From Microvirga ossetica (GTDB lineage: Bacteria > Pseudomonadota > Alphaproteobacteria > Rhizobiales > Beijerinckiaceae), in the NCBI RefSeq assembly GCF_002741015.1, contig NZ_CP016617.1, positions 248,001-312,000 of the forward strand: a stretch of DNA of 64,000 bases, given 5' to 3'. Under the pieces are notes generated by a model, which was not told the DNA's origin, did not search any database, and saw only the letters and a list, made by a program, of their open reading frames with translations. Position 1 is the first letter of the stretch. Every line of letters starts with the position of its first letter. The position numbers were made by a program, and so were the translations under genes. This document shows, in pieces, positions 18,524-27,341 of this stretch.

Positions 18524-19678
18524 ATGCAGAAGCTGAACGACCTGAGCCGGTCCCTCGCTCCCCTCGAACCGGACAGCACACTGATCTGCGTGATCGAACT
18601 GAGCCTGAAGAGCTGGCTCGTCGCCGGCATCGTGCCTGGCGTCGAGCGCCAGCCGTTGAAGAAGCTCGCGATCGACGAGGACGCCTTGCTGAAGCTGCTG
18701 CATCGATGGCGAGACGAAGCAGAGAAGGCGGGCCGCAGGATCAAGCGCATCGCTGTCGCCTTCGAGGCTGGCCGGGACGGCTTCTGGCTGGCGCGCTGGC
18801 TCAGGGCGCGCGACATCGAGGCCCATGTCATTCACGGATCGAGCGTCGCCGTATCGCGTGAACACCGCCGCGCTAAGACCGACCGACTGGACACCGAGCT
18901 GCTCAAACGCGCCTTTCTCGGCTGGCTGCGTGGCGAGCGCGATCACTGCAAGATGGTCGCAATCCCGACCATCAGGGAGGAAGATGCCAAGCGGCCCAAC
19001 CGCGAGCGCCTCGTGCGAGAGCAGAGCCGGATCATCAACCGCATGAAAGCCACGTTGATCCGGCTCGGCATCCGCAGCTTCAATCCCAAGCTGAAGAAGG
19101 CCGCCGAACGCCTTGAAGGACTGCTCACCCCCGAGGGCGAGGCGATCCCGCCCAATACCTTGGCTGAGCTCCGTCGCGACATCGAACGCCGGCGGCTCGT
19201 GCGCGAGCAGATCCGCCAGATCGAGGATGCCCGCCTGGACCGTCTCGAGCAAGCACCCTGCGACGGGCCCCATGCCATGGTGCGCCTGTTGGGGCGCATC
19301 ATGGGGGTTGGCATTGAGACGGCCGACATGCTGGTGCAAGAGGTGCTGGCGCGGCACTTGCGCGACCGACGAGCCGTCGCGCGTTATGGGGGCCTCACAG
19401 GCTCGCCCGATGAGAGCGGCACAAGACGTCGGGAGAAAGGGCTGGCCCGTTCTGGTAACGCTCGCGTTCGGCGCGGCATGATCCAATTGGCCTGGCGCTT
19501 TCTCATCTTCCAGAAGAACAGCGCCTTGGCACAATGGTTTCGAGCCCGCACCGAGAACGCTCGCGGCACGCGCAAGACCATGATTGTGGCTCTGGCGCGC
19601 AAGCTCCTGGTCGCCCTGTGGCGGTTCGTGCGAGAGGGAATTGTGCCTGACGGCGTCGTTCTGCGCCCTGCACAATGA
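18524..19678 (+). CDS. IS110-family transposase, different subgroup
   Basis: The 384-residue protein starts at an ATG behind GGAG at 18512-18515. It has the DEDD-type N-terminal domain (ICVIELSLKSW, AFEAGRDGFWLARWL, AKTDRLDTELL) and the C-terminal domain with GRIMGVGIETADMLVQE and VARYGGLTGSPDESG. The first acidic residue is Glu in VIELS, as in this subgroup. It is unrelated in detail to the IS110 copies at 10.4 and 54.5 kb and appears intact. Confidence 0.85.
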   Translation: MQKLNDLSRSLAPLEPDSTLICVIELSLKSWLVAGIVPGVERQPLKKLAIDEDALLKLLHRWRDEAEKAGRRIKRIAVAFEAGRDGFWLARWLRARDIEAHVIHGSSVAVSREHRRAKTDRLDTELLKRAFLGWLRGERDHCKMVAIPTIREEDAKRPNRERLVREQSRIINRMKATLIRLGIRSFNPKLKKAAERLEGLLTPEGEAIPPNTLAELRRDIERRRLVREQIRQIEDARLDRLEQAPCDGPHAMVRLLGRIMGVGIETADMLVQEVLARHLRDRRAVARYGGLTGSPDESGTRRREKGLARSGNARVRRGMIQLAWRFLIFQKNSALAQWFRARTENARGTRKTMIVALARKLLVALWRFVREGIVPDGVVLRPAQ

Positions 19679-20349
19679 TCGGAGGACGCTCAAAATCCCC
19701 AGCAATTTCAGCCCGGTCCGTCCTCTTGTGACGGTTCGCCGCTGACGGTTCGAGGTGGCGGGATCCCGATGTGGTTCCTTGGCTTTCATGCCGAAGGGAA
19801 GAATGGGTCCGCTGCTTTGGAGCTTCGCCGCCGATGCGCATGACTGCATCATGGTTCGGGGTCATTGGACCCACCGAATACAAGGCTGTGGCGCGATGAC
19901 TCGGCGCCCGTGGCATGGCTCCGCTCTATCCTCGGTCGGTTTGACACGGCTGATCCCGTCGCGGGCAGATCGGCTGGGAATGCTCCGCATTCCGGTCCTG
20001 GACGCTTGGCCAAGGAGCAAGAAAGAGAGGCAGACCACGTCGCTCTTGACAACAAACGTCCCATACAAGGAACCTGCGGAACAGTTGGGCGCCGCGCGTG
20101 GTGCGCTCATCTATGGGGATTTGGGCGCTTTGGATCGGGGACTGGATCGGCGTCGACGCGTCCAAGCCAGCGGAGTGGCGGCGATGAGCCGGAGCGGGGC
20201 ATCATCGCCGTGGCCGAGTTGGCGCGACGGTGACCATTGATGCTCCATTCGCGGGGTATACGCCTCATTCGGCCGAGTGCCCGGGTGGCTGGCGCAGGAC
20301 CAACGGCGGTGACGAACAGCAGGGCGGCAGCGTCGTGGGGCCATCGGTT
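19679..20349. other. Non-coding stretch between the IS110 and IS91 genes
   Basis: About 670 bp with several open frames on both strands but no start with a ribosome site and no known motif. It probably contains the IS110 right end and the IS91 terminus beyond the 3' end of its transposase gene, but I cannot place either. Confidence 0.35.
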
Positions 20350-21564
20350 TCATGAGGTGTCGACCCGGATCACAGCACTCGGGGACGATGGCCGGTGTAT
20401 TGGCGAAGACCCGCGCGCGAACCGCTCGATGATGATCATGCGCCCGCCGCAGCAGGGACAGGGCTGCGTCAGGCATGGTGGAGCTGTGGCGCCAGTCGGG
20501 TCTGCGGTCACCGTTGCACAGGGCTCACGCGCACCAAGCAGCGCGCGGGCTCGCGTCAGGTTGGCGGCGCGTGAGCCGTGAGCGAAGAGGCCATAATGCC
20601 GGATGCGATGAAAGCCGCGCGGGAGCACGTGAAGCAGGAAGCGGCGGATGAACTCGTCGACAGCCAGCGTCATCGTCTTGCAGCGGGCGCGACCCTCAAC
20701 CCGATAGTCCTTCCAGGTGAACGTCACGCCGCTGTCGTCGGCGCGGATCAGCCGGCTGTTCGAGATCGCAACCCGGTGCGTGTAGCGGGCGAGGTAGGCC
20801 AGAACGGCCTCCGGTCCGGCAAACGGCCGCTTGGCATAGACGAACCACCTGATCTTGCGCAGACGAGCCAGGAAAGCTGCGAACGCTTTGGGACCGGTCA
20901 GATCCGCGTGGTCGCCGAAGAACCGCAGTTGCCCGGCCGCATAGGCCGTGGCGAGCTTCTCCAGGATCAGCCGCCGGAACAGCTTTGAAAGGATCCGCAC
21001 GGGCAGGAAGAAGTTCGGCCGGCATGCGATCCATCGCGTGCCGTCAGGGGACAGCCCACCGCCCGGCACGATCATGTGCACGTGCGGGTGATGCGTCATC
21101 GCCGAGCCCCAGGTGTGCAGCACGGCGGTGAGGCCGATCCGCGCCCCGAGATGCTTGGGATCGGCCGCAAGGGTAAGGGTCGTCTCGGCCGCGGCCTTGA
21201 ACAGGAGATCGTAGATCACGGCCTTGTTGGGGTAGGCGAGGTCGGCGATGGCGGCCGGCAGCGTGAACACCACGGGGAAGTACGGCACGGGCAGCAGTTC
21301 GGCTTCGCGCTGTGCGAGCCAGTCCCGGGCCGCCGCGCTCTGGCATTTGGGGCAATGACGATTGCGGCAGGAGTTATAGGCGATGGTCGTGTACGTACAG
21401 TCTGCGCAGCGCGCGACGTGCCCGCCGAGAGCCGCCGTGCGGCAGGTCTCGATCGCACTCATCACCTTGAGCTGGCCAAGGCTCATATGCCCGGCATTGG
21501 CGCGGCGCCACGCCGGTCCATGGTCGCGGAAGATGTCCGCGACCTCCGGCCCTGGACGGGCCAA
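20350..21564 (-). CDS. IS91-family transposase (HUH/Y2 type)
   Basis: The 404-residue protein begins with a TTG at 21564. It has the N-terminal zinc region (CADCTYTTIAYNSCRNRHCPKCQ-like, cysteines near residues 53-73), the HUH motif HPHVHMIV and the catalytic tyrosine in YLARYTHRVAIS. IS91 elements move by rolling-circle replication and can carry flanking DNA. The C-terminus shows a further Cys pair (CPCCGG). It lies 12 bp behind the recombinase gene on the same strand. Confidence 0.88.
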   Translation of the reverse strand: MARPGPEVADIFRDHGPAWRRANAGHMSLGQLKVMSAIETCRTAALGGHVARCADCTYTTIAYNSCRNRHCPKCQSAAARDWLAQREAELLPVPYFPVVFTLPAAIADLAYPNKAVIYDLLFKAAAETTLTLAADPKHLGARIGLTAVLHTWGSAMTHHPHVHMIVPGGGLSPDGTRWIACRPNFFLPVRILSKLFRRLILEKLATAYAAGQLRFFGDHADLTGPKAFAAFLARLRKIRWFVYAKRPFAGPEAVLAYLARYTHRVAISNSRLIRADDSGVTFTWKDYRVEGRARCKTMTLAVDEFIRRFLLHVLPRGFHRIRHYGLFAHGSRAANLTRARALLGAREPCATVTADPTGATAPPCLTQPCPCCGGRMIIIERFARGSSPIHRPSSPSAVIRVDTS

Positions 21565-21576
21565 GACGACCTCGCC

Positions 21577-22452
21577 TTACGCGGGCGGCTGATGCTCCGG
21601 TCTCAGCAGGGTAAGCCGATCGAGTGGGCTCATGACGGCGCGGATCGTGGAGGTGGCGACACGGGTGTAGAGCGCAGTGGTCTCGAGTTTGGCATGCCCG
21701 AGCAGGACCTGGATCACGCGAATGTCGATGTTCTGTTCCAGCAGATGCGTGGCGAAGCTATGCCTGAGCGTGTGCGGGCTCACGCGCTTGGTGATCCCGG
21801 CCTGCTGCGCGGCCGCATGGAAGGCGCGGTTGAGCTGGCGCGTGGTGAGCGGGTTGACCGGGTTCTGGCCGGGAAAGAGCCAGACCAGGGGCCGCGCGAT
21901 CCGCCACCAGTCGCGCAAGAGTTCGAGCAATTGCGGGGAGAGCATCGCATAGCGATCCTTGCGGCCCTTGCCCTGCTCGATGCGGATGAGCATGCGCTGA
22001 GAGTCGATATCGCAGACCTTGAGCGACACGACTTCCGACACCCGCAGCCCAGCGCCATAGGCCGCGCTCAGAGCTGCCTTGTACTTGGGGCCCGGGGCCG
22101 CCTCGAGAAGGCGAGCCACTTCCGCCGGGCTCAGGACGAGGGGTACTTTGCGCGGCTCGTGGACCAAGGTGAGACGCCGAGCCAGATCGATCCGATCGAG
22201 GGTGACGGTGAAGAAGAAGCGCAGGGCCGCGACCGCCGCGGTGCGGCTCGGTGGGGTCACGCCGCTTTTGGTCAGGTGCAACTGGAACTGCCGCACATCC
22301 TCAGGCGAGGCGGTCTCCGGCGAGCGGCCGAGGAAGGCCGCGAAGCGTCTGACCTGGCGGATGTAATCAGTGCAGGTCTTCTCGACGAAATGGCGCACCG
22401 TCATGTCGTCGATCATGCGCTGGCGCAGCGGGCTGATGGCTGTCTCGGACAT
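21577..22452 (-). CDS. Tyrosine recombinase paired with the IS91 transposase
   Basis: The 291-residue protein starts at 22452 behind CAGGAG. It has the N-terminal SAM-like domain (RHFVEKTCTDYIRQVRRFAAF) and the catalytic domain with Arg in GAGLRVSEV, HTLRHSFATHL, the second His in LLGHAKLETT and the nucleophile Tyr in TALYTRV. Many IS91-like units in proteobacteria pair a tyrosine recombinase with the Y2 transposase in this order and spacing, so the two form one mobile unit. Confidence 0.88.
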   Translation of the reverse strand: MSETAISPLRQRMIDDMTVRHFVEKTCTDYIRQVRRFAAFLGRSPETASPEDVRQFQLHLTKSGVTPPSRTAAVAALRFFFTVTLDRIDLARRLTLVHEPRKVPLVLSPAEVARLLEAAPGPKYKAALSAAYGAGLRVSEVVSLKVCDIDSQRMLIRIEQGKGRKDRYAMLSPQLLELLRDWWRIARPLVWLFPGQNPVNPLTTRQLNRAFHAAAQQAGITKRVSPHTLRHSFATHLLEQNIDIRVIQVLLGHAKLETTALYTRVATSTIRAVMSPLDRLTLLRPEHQPPA

Positions 22453-22796
22453 CGAAGGCTCCTGTCGTGAGGTGGAGGCACCACACCCCTCGATCCTCAA
22501 GACAGGACCCAGCCCTGTCATCGTGTGCCGTTCAGCGGGTTACCGCCCCCAAGCCATGGCACCGCCCCAGCCGCAGTGCCCTCCCGCGCGAGCGGGTTCG
22601 TTCATTGGTACGCTTCGGAAGTGAACTGCGCGTCCGCATCGCTGTGGAAGCGGACCCGCCTGAGAATTGGCTCGAAGCCGCTTCCAAGGAGACAAGTCTC
22701 AGATTGATTCCGGACGTGCACCAGTCATCCGGCCGTCTCTGAAGCTGTGCTATCGTCCCTGGTGCCGGCACACGGTCCATCTCAAAGGAGGCCGCC

Positions 22797-23855
22797 ATGA
22801 AACTCAAGCGCCTGAGCATCGGCACGTTCAATCTCTACAACCTCAACGAGCCGGGACTGCCGATCTACACTGACGAGAGCGGGTGGTCACAGGAAGAATA
22901 CGATCTGAAGATCGACTGGACCGCCCGGATGATCCGCCTCCTGCACCCGGACATCTTCGGGTTTCAAGAACTCTGGCATGGAGTATCCATGACGCGGGCC
23001 CTCGAGGACTCCGGCAAGGCGGACGACTACGACCTGCTCGTCCCCTCCGACATCGATGGCACCCGCATCGTCTGCGCAGCCATCGTGAGAAAGGGTCTGA
23101 TCGAAGGGCAGGCAGAGTGGATCGAGGACTTTCCAAAGAAGTTCGTCCTCAAAAGCTCCGGCGACGATCCCCAGACCCCCGCCATCAGCGTGGGCATCCA
23201 TAGCTTCTCTCGTCCGGTCCTGCACTTCACCATCAGGCCGCGCGAGGATCACGAGGCCGCCCATGTTTATGTCTGCCACTTCAAGTCGAAGGGACCGACC
23301 AAGGTGTTCCAGGAGAGTTGGTTTGAGGCCGACGAGGCGACGTACAAGAAGCACGCGACGAGCCTCGGGTCGGCCATCGCAACGATCCGCCGCACAGCCG
23401 AGGCGGCGGCCTTGCGGTTCATCCTAACAGAGCGGATGAAGGGCAATCGGACGCCCGTGATCGTCGTCGGCGACATCAATGACGGCCATCTCAGCAACAC
23501 GGCGAACATCCTGACTGCGCAGCCGCGCTATCTCGTGGGAGACAGCACGGGCGGCGGCGACGTCAGCCTGTACACCGCCCAGACATTGCAGGAATACCGC
23601 AGCTCGCGGGACGTCTACTACACCCACATCTTCCAGGACGCCATGGAGTCGCTCGACCATATCCTCGTCAGTGAGGAGTTCTACGACAACTCCAAACGTC
23701 GGATCTGGATGTTCGACGGCATGACCGTCAGCAACGACCATCTGAATTTCGACGATCACAAGGAGACGGGCACCAACGACCACGGCGTGATTTGTGCAAG
23801 CTTTGAATACAAGCCGGTCAAGTCCACATCCTCGGGGACGCCGCCTGAAGCCTGA
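22797..23855 (+). CDS. Endonuclease/exonuclease/phosphatase-family protein
   Basis: The 352-residue protein starts at an ATG after AAAGGAGG. It has the DNase I-like fold markers: GTFNLYNL near the N-terminus, FGFQELWH with the metal-binding Glu, VVVGDINDGHLSNT, SLDHILVS and the terminal NDHGVICASFE with catalytic Asp-His. There is no signal peptide. The substrate could be nucleic acid, phosphoinositide or another phosphodiester; the sequence does not decide. It converges with the FrnE-type gene. Confidence 0.75.
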   Translation: MKLKRLSIGTFNLYNLNEPGLPIYTDESGWSQEEYDLKIDWTARMIRLLHPDIFGFQELWHGVSMTRALEDSGKADDYDLLVPSDIDGTRIVCAAIVRKGLIEGQAEWIEDFPKKFVLKSSGDDPQTPAISVGIHSFSRPVLHFTIRPREDHEAAHVYVCHFKSKGPTKVFQESWFEADEATYKKHATSLGSAIATIRRTAEAAALRFILTERMKGNRTPVIVVGDINDGHLSNTANILTAQPRYLVGDSTGGGDVSLYTAQTLQEYRSSRDVYYTHIFQDAMESLDHILVSEEFYDNSKRRIWMFDGMTVSNDHLNFDDHKETGTNDHGVICASFEYKPVKSTSSGTPPEA

Positions 23856-23913
23856 ACGAGCAAACTCCGTGCCCAATGCGGAGCGGCGGGAGCGAACCGA
23901 CGTCCGTCCATCG

Positions 23914-24591
23914 TTAACTCGGAGAGACCCCCGCCGGGACCTGTCCGAGCTCGGCGGCGATGCCGCGCAAGGCCTGCTCGAAGGCCTCGGGCGGCTGACC
24001 GCCTGAGATCAGCCACCTGCCATTGATGACGATGGCCGGGACCGAGCGGATCCCGCGGGAGATCCATTCCTGCTCGGCATCGCGGACCTCCTCGGCATAG
24101 CGCCCCGATGCCAGCACCTCACGGGCCTCGTCCCCGTCAAGCCCAGCCGCAACGGCCGCATCCACCAGCACCCCCTGATCCGATACGTTCGCGCCGTCCG
24201 TGAAGTAGGCCGTGAACAGCGCGTGCTTGAGCTCCCGCTGGTGGCCGGTGATTCCCGCCCAGTGAAGCAGACGGTGAGCGTCGAAGGTGTTGTAGATCCG
24301 GCTCCCCTCCGACATGTTGAACGGGAAGCCGACCTCTGCCCCGCGAGACCGGATCATCTCGCGACTGGAAGCCGACTGCTCTGGAGTAGATCCGTACTTC
24401 TCACCGATGTGCTCCACGAGGTTCTGTCCAGCCGGGGGCATGCCCCGGTTAAGCTCGAAGGGCTGGAAGGTTATCTCGGCCTCCACCACATCCGCGGCCT
24501 TGGCCAAGGCCTGCTCGAGCCCCTTCAGGCCGATGATGCACCATGGGCAGGCGACGTCGGAGATGAAGTCGATCTTCAGGTGCTGGGTCAC
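23914..24591 (-). CDS. DsbA-family oxidoreductase, FrnE type
   Basis: The protein has 225 residues from the GTG at 24591, which has AGGAT a few bases upstream and gives the usual family start TQHLKIDFISDVACPWC. The CPWC active site and the later cis-proline region (RGIRSVPAIVINGRW) identify a thioredoxin-fold, FrnE-like protein, generally cytoplasmic. A start at 24660 would add 23 residues. It is divergent from the glutathione transferase gene, and both suit thiol or electrophile defence. Confidence 0.8.
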   Translation of the reverse strand: MTQHLKIDFISDVACPWCIIGLKGLEQALAKAADVVEAEITFQPFELNRGMPPAGQNLVEHIGEKYGSTPEQSASSREMIRSRGAEVGFPFNMSEGSRIYNTFDAHRLLHWAGITGHQRELKHALFTAYFTDGANVSDQGVLVDAAVAAGLDGDEAREVLASGRYAEEVRDAEQEWISRGIRSVPAIVINGRWLISGGQPPEAFEQALRGIAAELGQVPAGVSPS

Positions 24592-24826
24592 GGCGTCGAT
24601 CCTGGGCGTTCGTGGAAATTGCAGGATCCCCCTTATCACGATCGCCAGCGATCCTAGCATCGAGATCGGTTCAGGGCAGAGCAAATTCAGGTGAGTCCGG
24701 CCGCGGGCACTGGTCATGGGATGCAAGCTGGACGATCGAGACCCCAAGCCCCATCTTTCAGCTCCGCAGGTGGGCCACCGGGGCTTTATCCCACGCTCAC
24801 CCACGCACATCCCAGGAGTGACAGGA

Positions 24827-25681
24827 ATGACCGATCCATCTCGTTATGTGCCGCCGAAGGTCTGGACCTGGAACAATGGCAGGAGCGGGAGCCCCGTCAC
24901 GAGTCTCAACCGCCCGACCGCCGGAGCCACGCACGAAAAGGAGCTACCCGTCGGTCGGCATCCCTTGCAGCTCTACTCGCTGGGGACGCCCAATGGCCAG
25001 AAGGTCACCATCCTGCTGGAGGAGCTACTGGCGTTGGGCCATCCCGGCGTGGAGTACGATGCCTGGCTGATCAGGATCGGCGAGGGTGACCAGTTCGGAA
25101 GCGGGTTCGTGGCGGTAAACCCGAACTCCAAGATCCCTGCCTTGGTCGACCGCTCCGGCCCGGATCCGATCCGGGTCTTCGAGTCCGGTGCGATCCTGCT
25201 TTACCTCGCGGAGAAGTTCGGAGCCTTCCTGCCAGCCGAACCCAGCCTGCGCGCCGAATGCTTGTCCTGGCTGTTCTGGCAGATGGGAAGCGCCCCCTAT
25301 CTGGGGGGAGGCTTCGGGCATTTCTATGCCTACGCGCCACTGAAGATCGAATATGCGATCGATCGGTTCGCAATGGAGACGAAGCGGCAGCTCGACGTGC
25401 TCGATCGGCGGCTCGCGGATAGCGAATACATCGCGGGGTCTAAGTACACGATCGCCGACATGGCCATCTGGCCGTGGTACGGCGGCCTGGTTCAGGGACG
25501 GATGTACGAGGCGAGCGAGTTCCTGTCGGTGCAGGACTACCGGCACGTCCGGCGCTGGGCCGATGCGATCAGTGGCCGCCCGGCCGTTGCACGGGGACGG
25601 ATCGTGAACCGTGCCTTTGGCGAGCCTTCCGAGCAGTTGCACGAGCGCCATGACGCCAGCGACTTCGACAGGATGACCTAG
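24827..25681 (+). CDS. yghU: Glutathione S-transferase, YghU type
   Basis: The 284-residue protein starts at an ATG after AGGAG/AGGA. It shows the YghU/Yfc-type extended N-terminus (YVPPKVWTWNN, then THEKELPVG), the thioredoxin domain (LYSLGTPNGQKVTILLEEL, ESGAILLYLAEKFG) and the helical domain with FWQMGSAPYLGGGFGHFY. YghU has disulfide-bond reductase activity with glutathione and binds two glutathiones. The family assignment is firm; the physiological substrate is not known. Confidence 0.85.
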   Translation: MTDPSRYVPPKVWTWNNGRSGSPVTSLNRPTAGATHEKELPVGRHPLQLYSLGTPNGQKVTILLEELLALGHPGVEYDAWLIRIGEGDQFGSGFVAVNPNSKIPALVDRSGPDPIRVFESGAILLYLAEKFGAFLPAEPSLRAECLSWLFWQMGSAPYLGGGFGHFYAYAPLKIEYAIDRFAMETKRQLDVLDRRLADSEYIAGSKYTIADMAIWPWYGGLVQGRMYEASEFLSVQDYRHVRRWADAISGRPAVARGRIVNRAFGEPSEQLHERHDASDFDRMT

Positions 25682-26181
25682 GACAAGGTGGCCGCCCGCG
25701 ATTAGCTGCCCACCGAGCACGAGCAAACGTCCTGCACGAGCATGGACGTGGATGCCGTGTGCTGGTGTCGAGGACAACGTCGCGCTGGAGCTGTTCGCGA
25801 GACAGCTCTTGCAGGACAATGGGTTGGAGCCCACATGGGCCGCGAACGCGAACGGGGCTATCAACGACCTGAATCTTCCAAGCCAATCCTAGAGGTCGGC
25901 TTGAGGCATCTTCCGGAAGAAGAGACGATGTCGGCTCAAGGATTCAAGAACGGACCTTCCCAGGACCCAGTGACCTTCTTGGCCTGACCCACAGCGGACA
26001 GCACGAGGACTGGCGATGATATCGCAACGACCTTGCGACCGAGGGCCACGAAATCTGCGCCTTCCAAAATCTGCGCCTTCTAAGAGACCCGTTTCACGCC
26101 GGGTGGCCGCCATGTCCCGTCGCCCGCCGGTAGGATCGACGGCGGCGTCGGCTTCGGCCAGTACAGGCGCATCACGAGATA
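25682..26181. other. Intergenic stretch before an IS6 element
   Basis: No recognisable gene. A 14-bp direct repeat (AAATCTGCGCCTTC at 26051-26064 and 26067-26080) gives a two-unit tandem with 16-bp period. Confidence 0.4.
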
Positions 26182-26992
26182 GGGCTTGCCACGTTTGCAG
26201 CTTGCTGACGGCATTGCATCGGCTTAGCTGTTCGATATGACCTCACCATTCTACTCCGGCTACCGCTTCCCCAGCGACATCATTCAGCGCGCGATCTGGC
26301 TCTACCTGCGTTTCACCCTCAGCTACCGGGATGCCGAGGAGCTCCTGGCCGAGCGTGGGGTCGAGGTGTCTTATGAGACCATCCGGCGCTGGGTGCTCAC
26401 CTTTGGACCGGTGATCGCGCACCAGCTGCGGACCCGACGTCCTAAGCCTCACAGTCGCTGGCACCTGGACGAGATGTTTGTTCGCATTGGAGGCAAGCAG
26501 ATGTATCTCTGGCGCGCCGTTGATGCTGAAGGCGAGGTCCTCGAGGTGCTGGTTCAAGCGAAGCGCGACAAGCGAGCCGCCCTGAAGCTCATTCGTAAGC
26601 TCCTGAAGAAGCACGGCACCGCTCCAACAGAGTGGGTCACGGACAAGTGTCCCGCCTATGGAGCTGCGCTTCGAGGCCTGAAGATCCAGAGGGCCGTTCA
26701 TACCCAGGCCAAGCGGGCCAACAACCGAGCGGAGAGTTCGCACGTGCCGGTGCGACGACGAGAGTGGAAGCTGCAGGGGTTCAAGTCACCCGGCTCGGCC
26801 CAGCGGTTCCTCACAATGCATGCAGCGATCTACAACACGTTCACCGTTCCTCGCCATCTCACGACCGCCCGAACGCACCGGCTCCTCCGAGCCGAGGCGT
26901 TCGCCACCTGGCGCGAAGCTGCGGGTGTAGTGGCATAGCGAGGGACATGTGGCAGATCCCATTTCGGTCAGACCCCGCAATGTGACAAGCCC
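26182..26992 (+). mobile_element. IS6-family element, 811 bp
   Basis: The ends are set by imperfect inverted repeats: GGGCTTGCCACGTTTGC at the left (from 26182) and, reading inward from the right (from 26992), GGGCTTGTCACATTGC. The length equals that typical of IS6. I see no exact 8-bp target duplication outside the ends, which fits replicon fusion or deletion at one side. Confidence 0.65.
26237..26938 (+). CDS. IS6-family transposase
   Basis: The 233-residue protein has the IS6 layout: N-terminal FPSDIIQRAIWLYLRF, HTH (YETIRRWVLTFG), and the DDE core with Asp in WHLDEMFV, Asp in WVTDKCPAY and Glu in NNRAESSH. It ends with REAAGVVA. It differs clearly from the IS6 gene at 9.6 kb and from the pair at 58-61 kb, so at least three IS6 types are present. 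It looks intact. Confidence 0.88.
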   Translation: MTSPFYSGYRFPSDIIQRAIWLYLRFTLSYRDAEELLAERGVEVSYETIRRWVLTFGPVIAHQLRTRRPKPHSRWHLDEMFVRIGGKQMYLWRAVDAEGEVLEVLVQAKRDKRAALKLIRKLLKKHGTAPTEWVTDKCPAYGAALRGLKIQRAVHTQAKRANNRAESSHVPVRRREWKLQGFKSPGSAQRFLTMHAAIYNTFTVPRHLTTARTHRLLRAEAFATWREAAGVVA

Positions 26993-27095
26993 TGATCACG
27001 TGCGTGTAGTCGGCGAGACCATCTGCCCGCAGGATCGCGCAATCAGCCCCTGGCGGAGCATCACATGAACCCCAGCAGCACCGCCCCGCAGAACA

Positions 27096-27164
27096 GAATG
27101 CCAGGGCGGCAACTAGGATCACTTCATTCTCATACGAAATATAGGACTTGAGACGCTTCGTCAT
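27096..27164 (-). pseudogene. Possible N-terminal fragment of a membrane-protein gene cut by IS6
   Basis: On the minus strand an ATG at 27164 with a good GGGAGG site begins MTKRLKSYISYENEVILV then AALAF. The frame then shifts in a G/C-rich stretch, and a hydrophobic continuation (GGAAGVHVMLRQGLI) is visible in another frame. The start resembles a transporter N-terminus interrupted by the IS6 end about 70 bp further on. The family cannot be fixed from this little. Confidence 0.3.
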
Positions 27165-27341
27165 GGCGGCCTCCCACCTTAACCATGGTATAGCGCTGGT
27201 CGGCGAGCGGGCGACGCATCCAAAAATTTCACTGGTTAATACGACTTCTGAGCTCAGGTTAGCTTGGCGGATGCTGATTGCATGACATAATGCAGAGTTT
27301 AGCGAATGGGCTCCGCTTACTCTAAACGATAGGGAACTGCC

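Noticed and set aside
18482..19852. 456-codon minus-strand frame opposite the IS110 transposase
   Set aside because: Antisense shadow of a G/C-rich gene with clear DEDD motifs on the plus strand.
21076..22470. 464-codon plus-strand frame opposite the IS91 and recombinase genes
   Set aside because: Spans two convincing genes on the other strand and has no family features.
26170..27000. ATCACG near both ends of the IS6 element as a target duplication
   Set aside because: The copies are not directly next to the ends and are at different distances.
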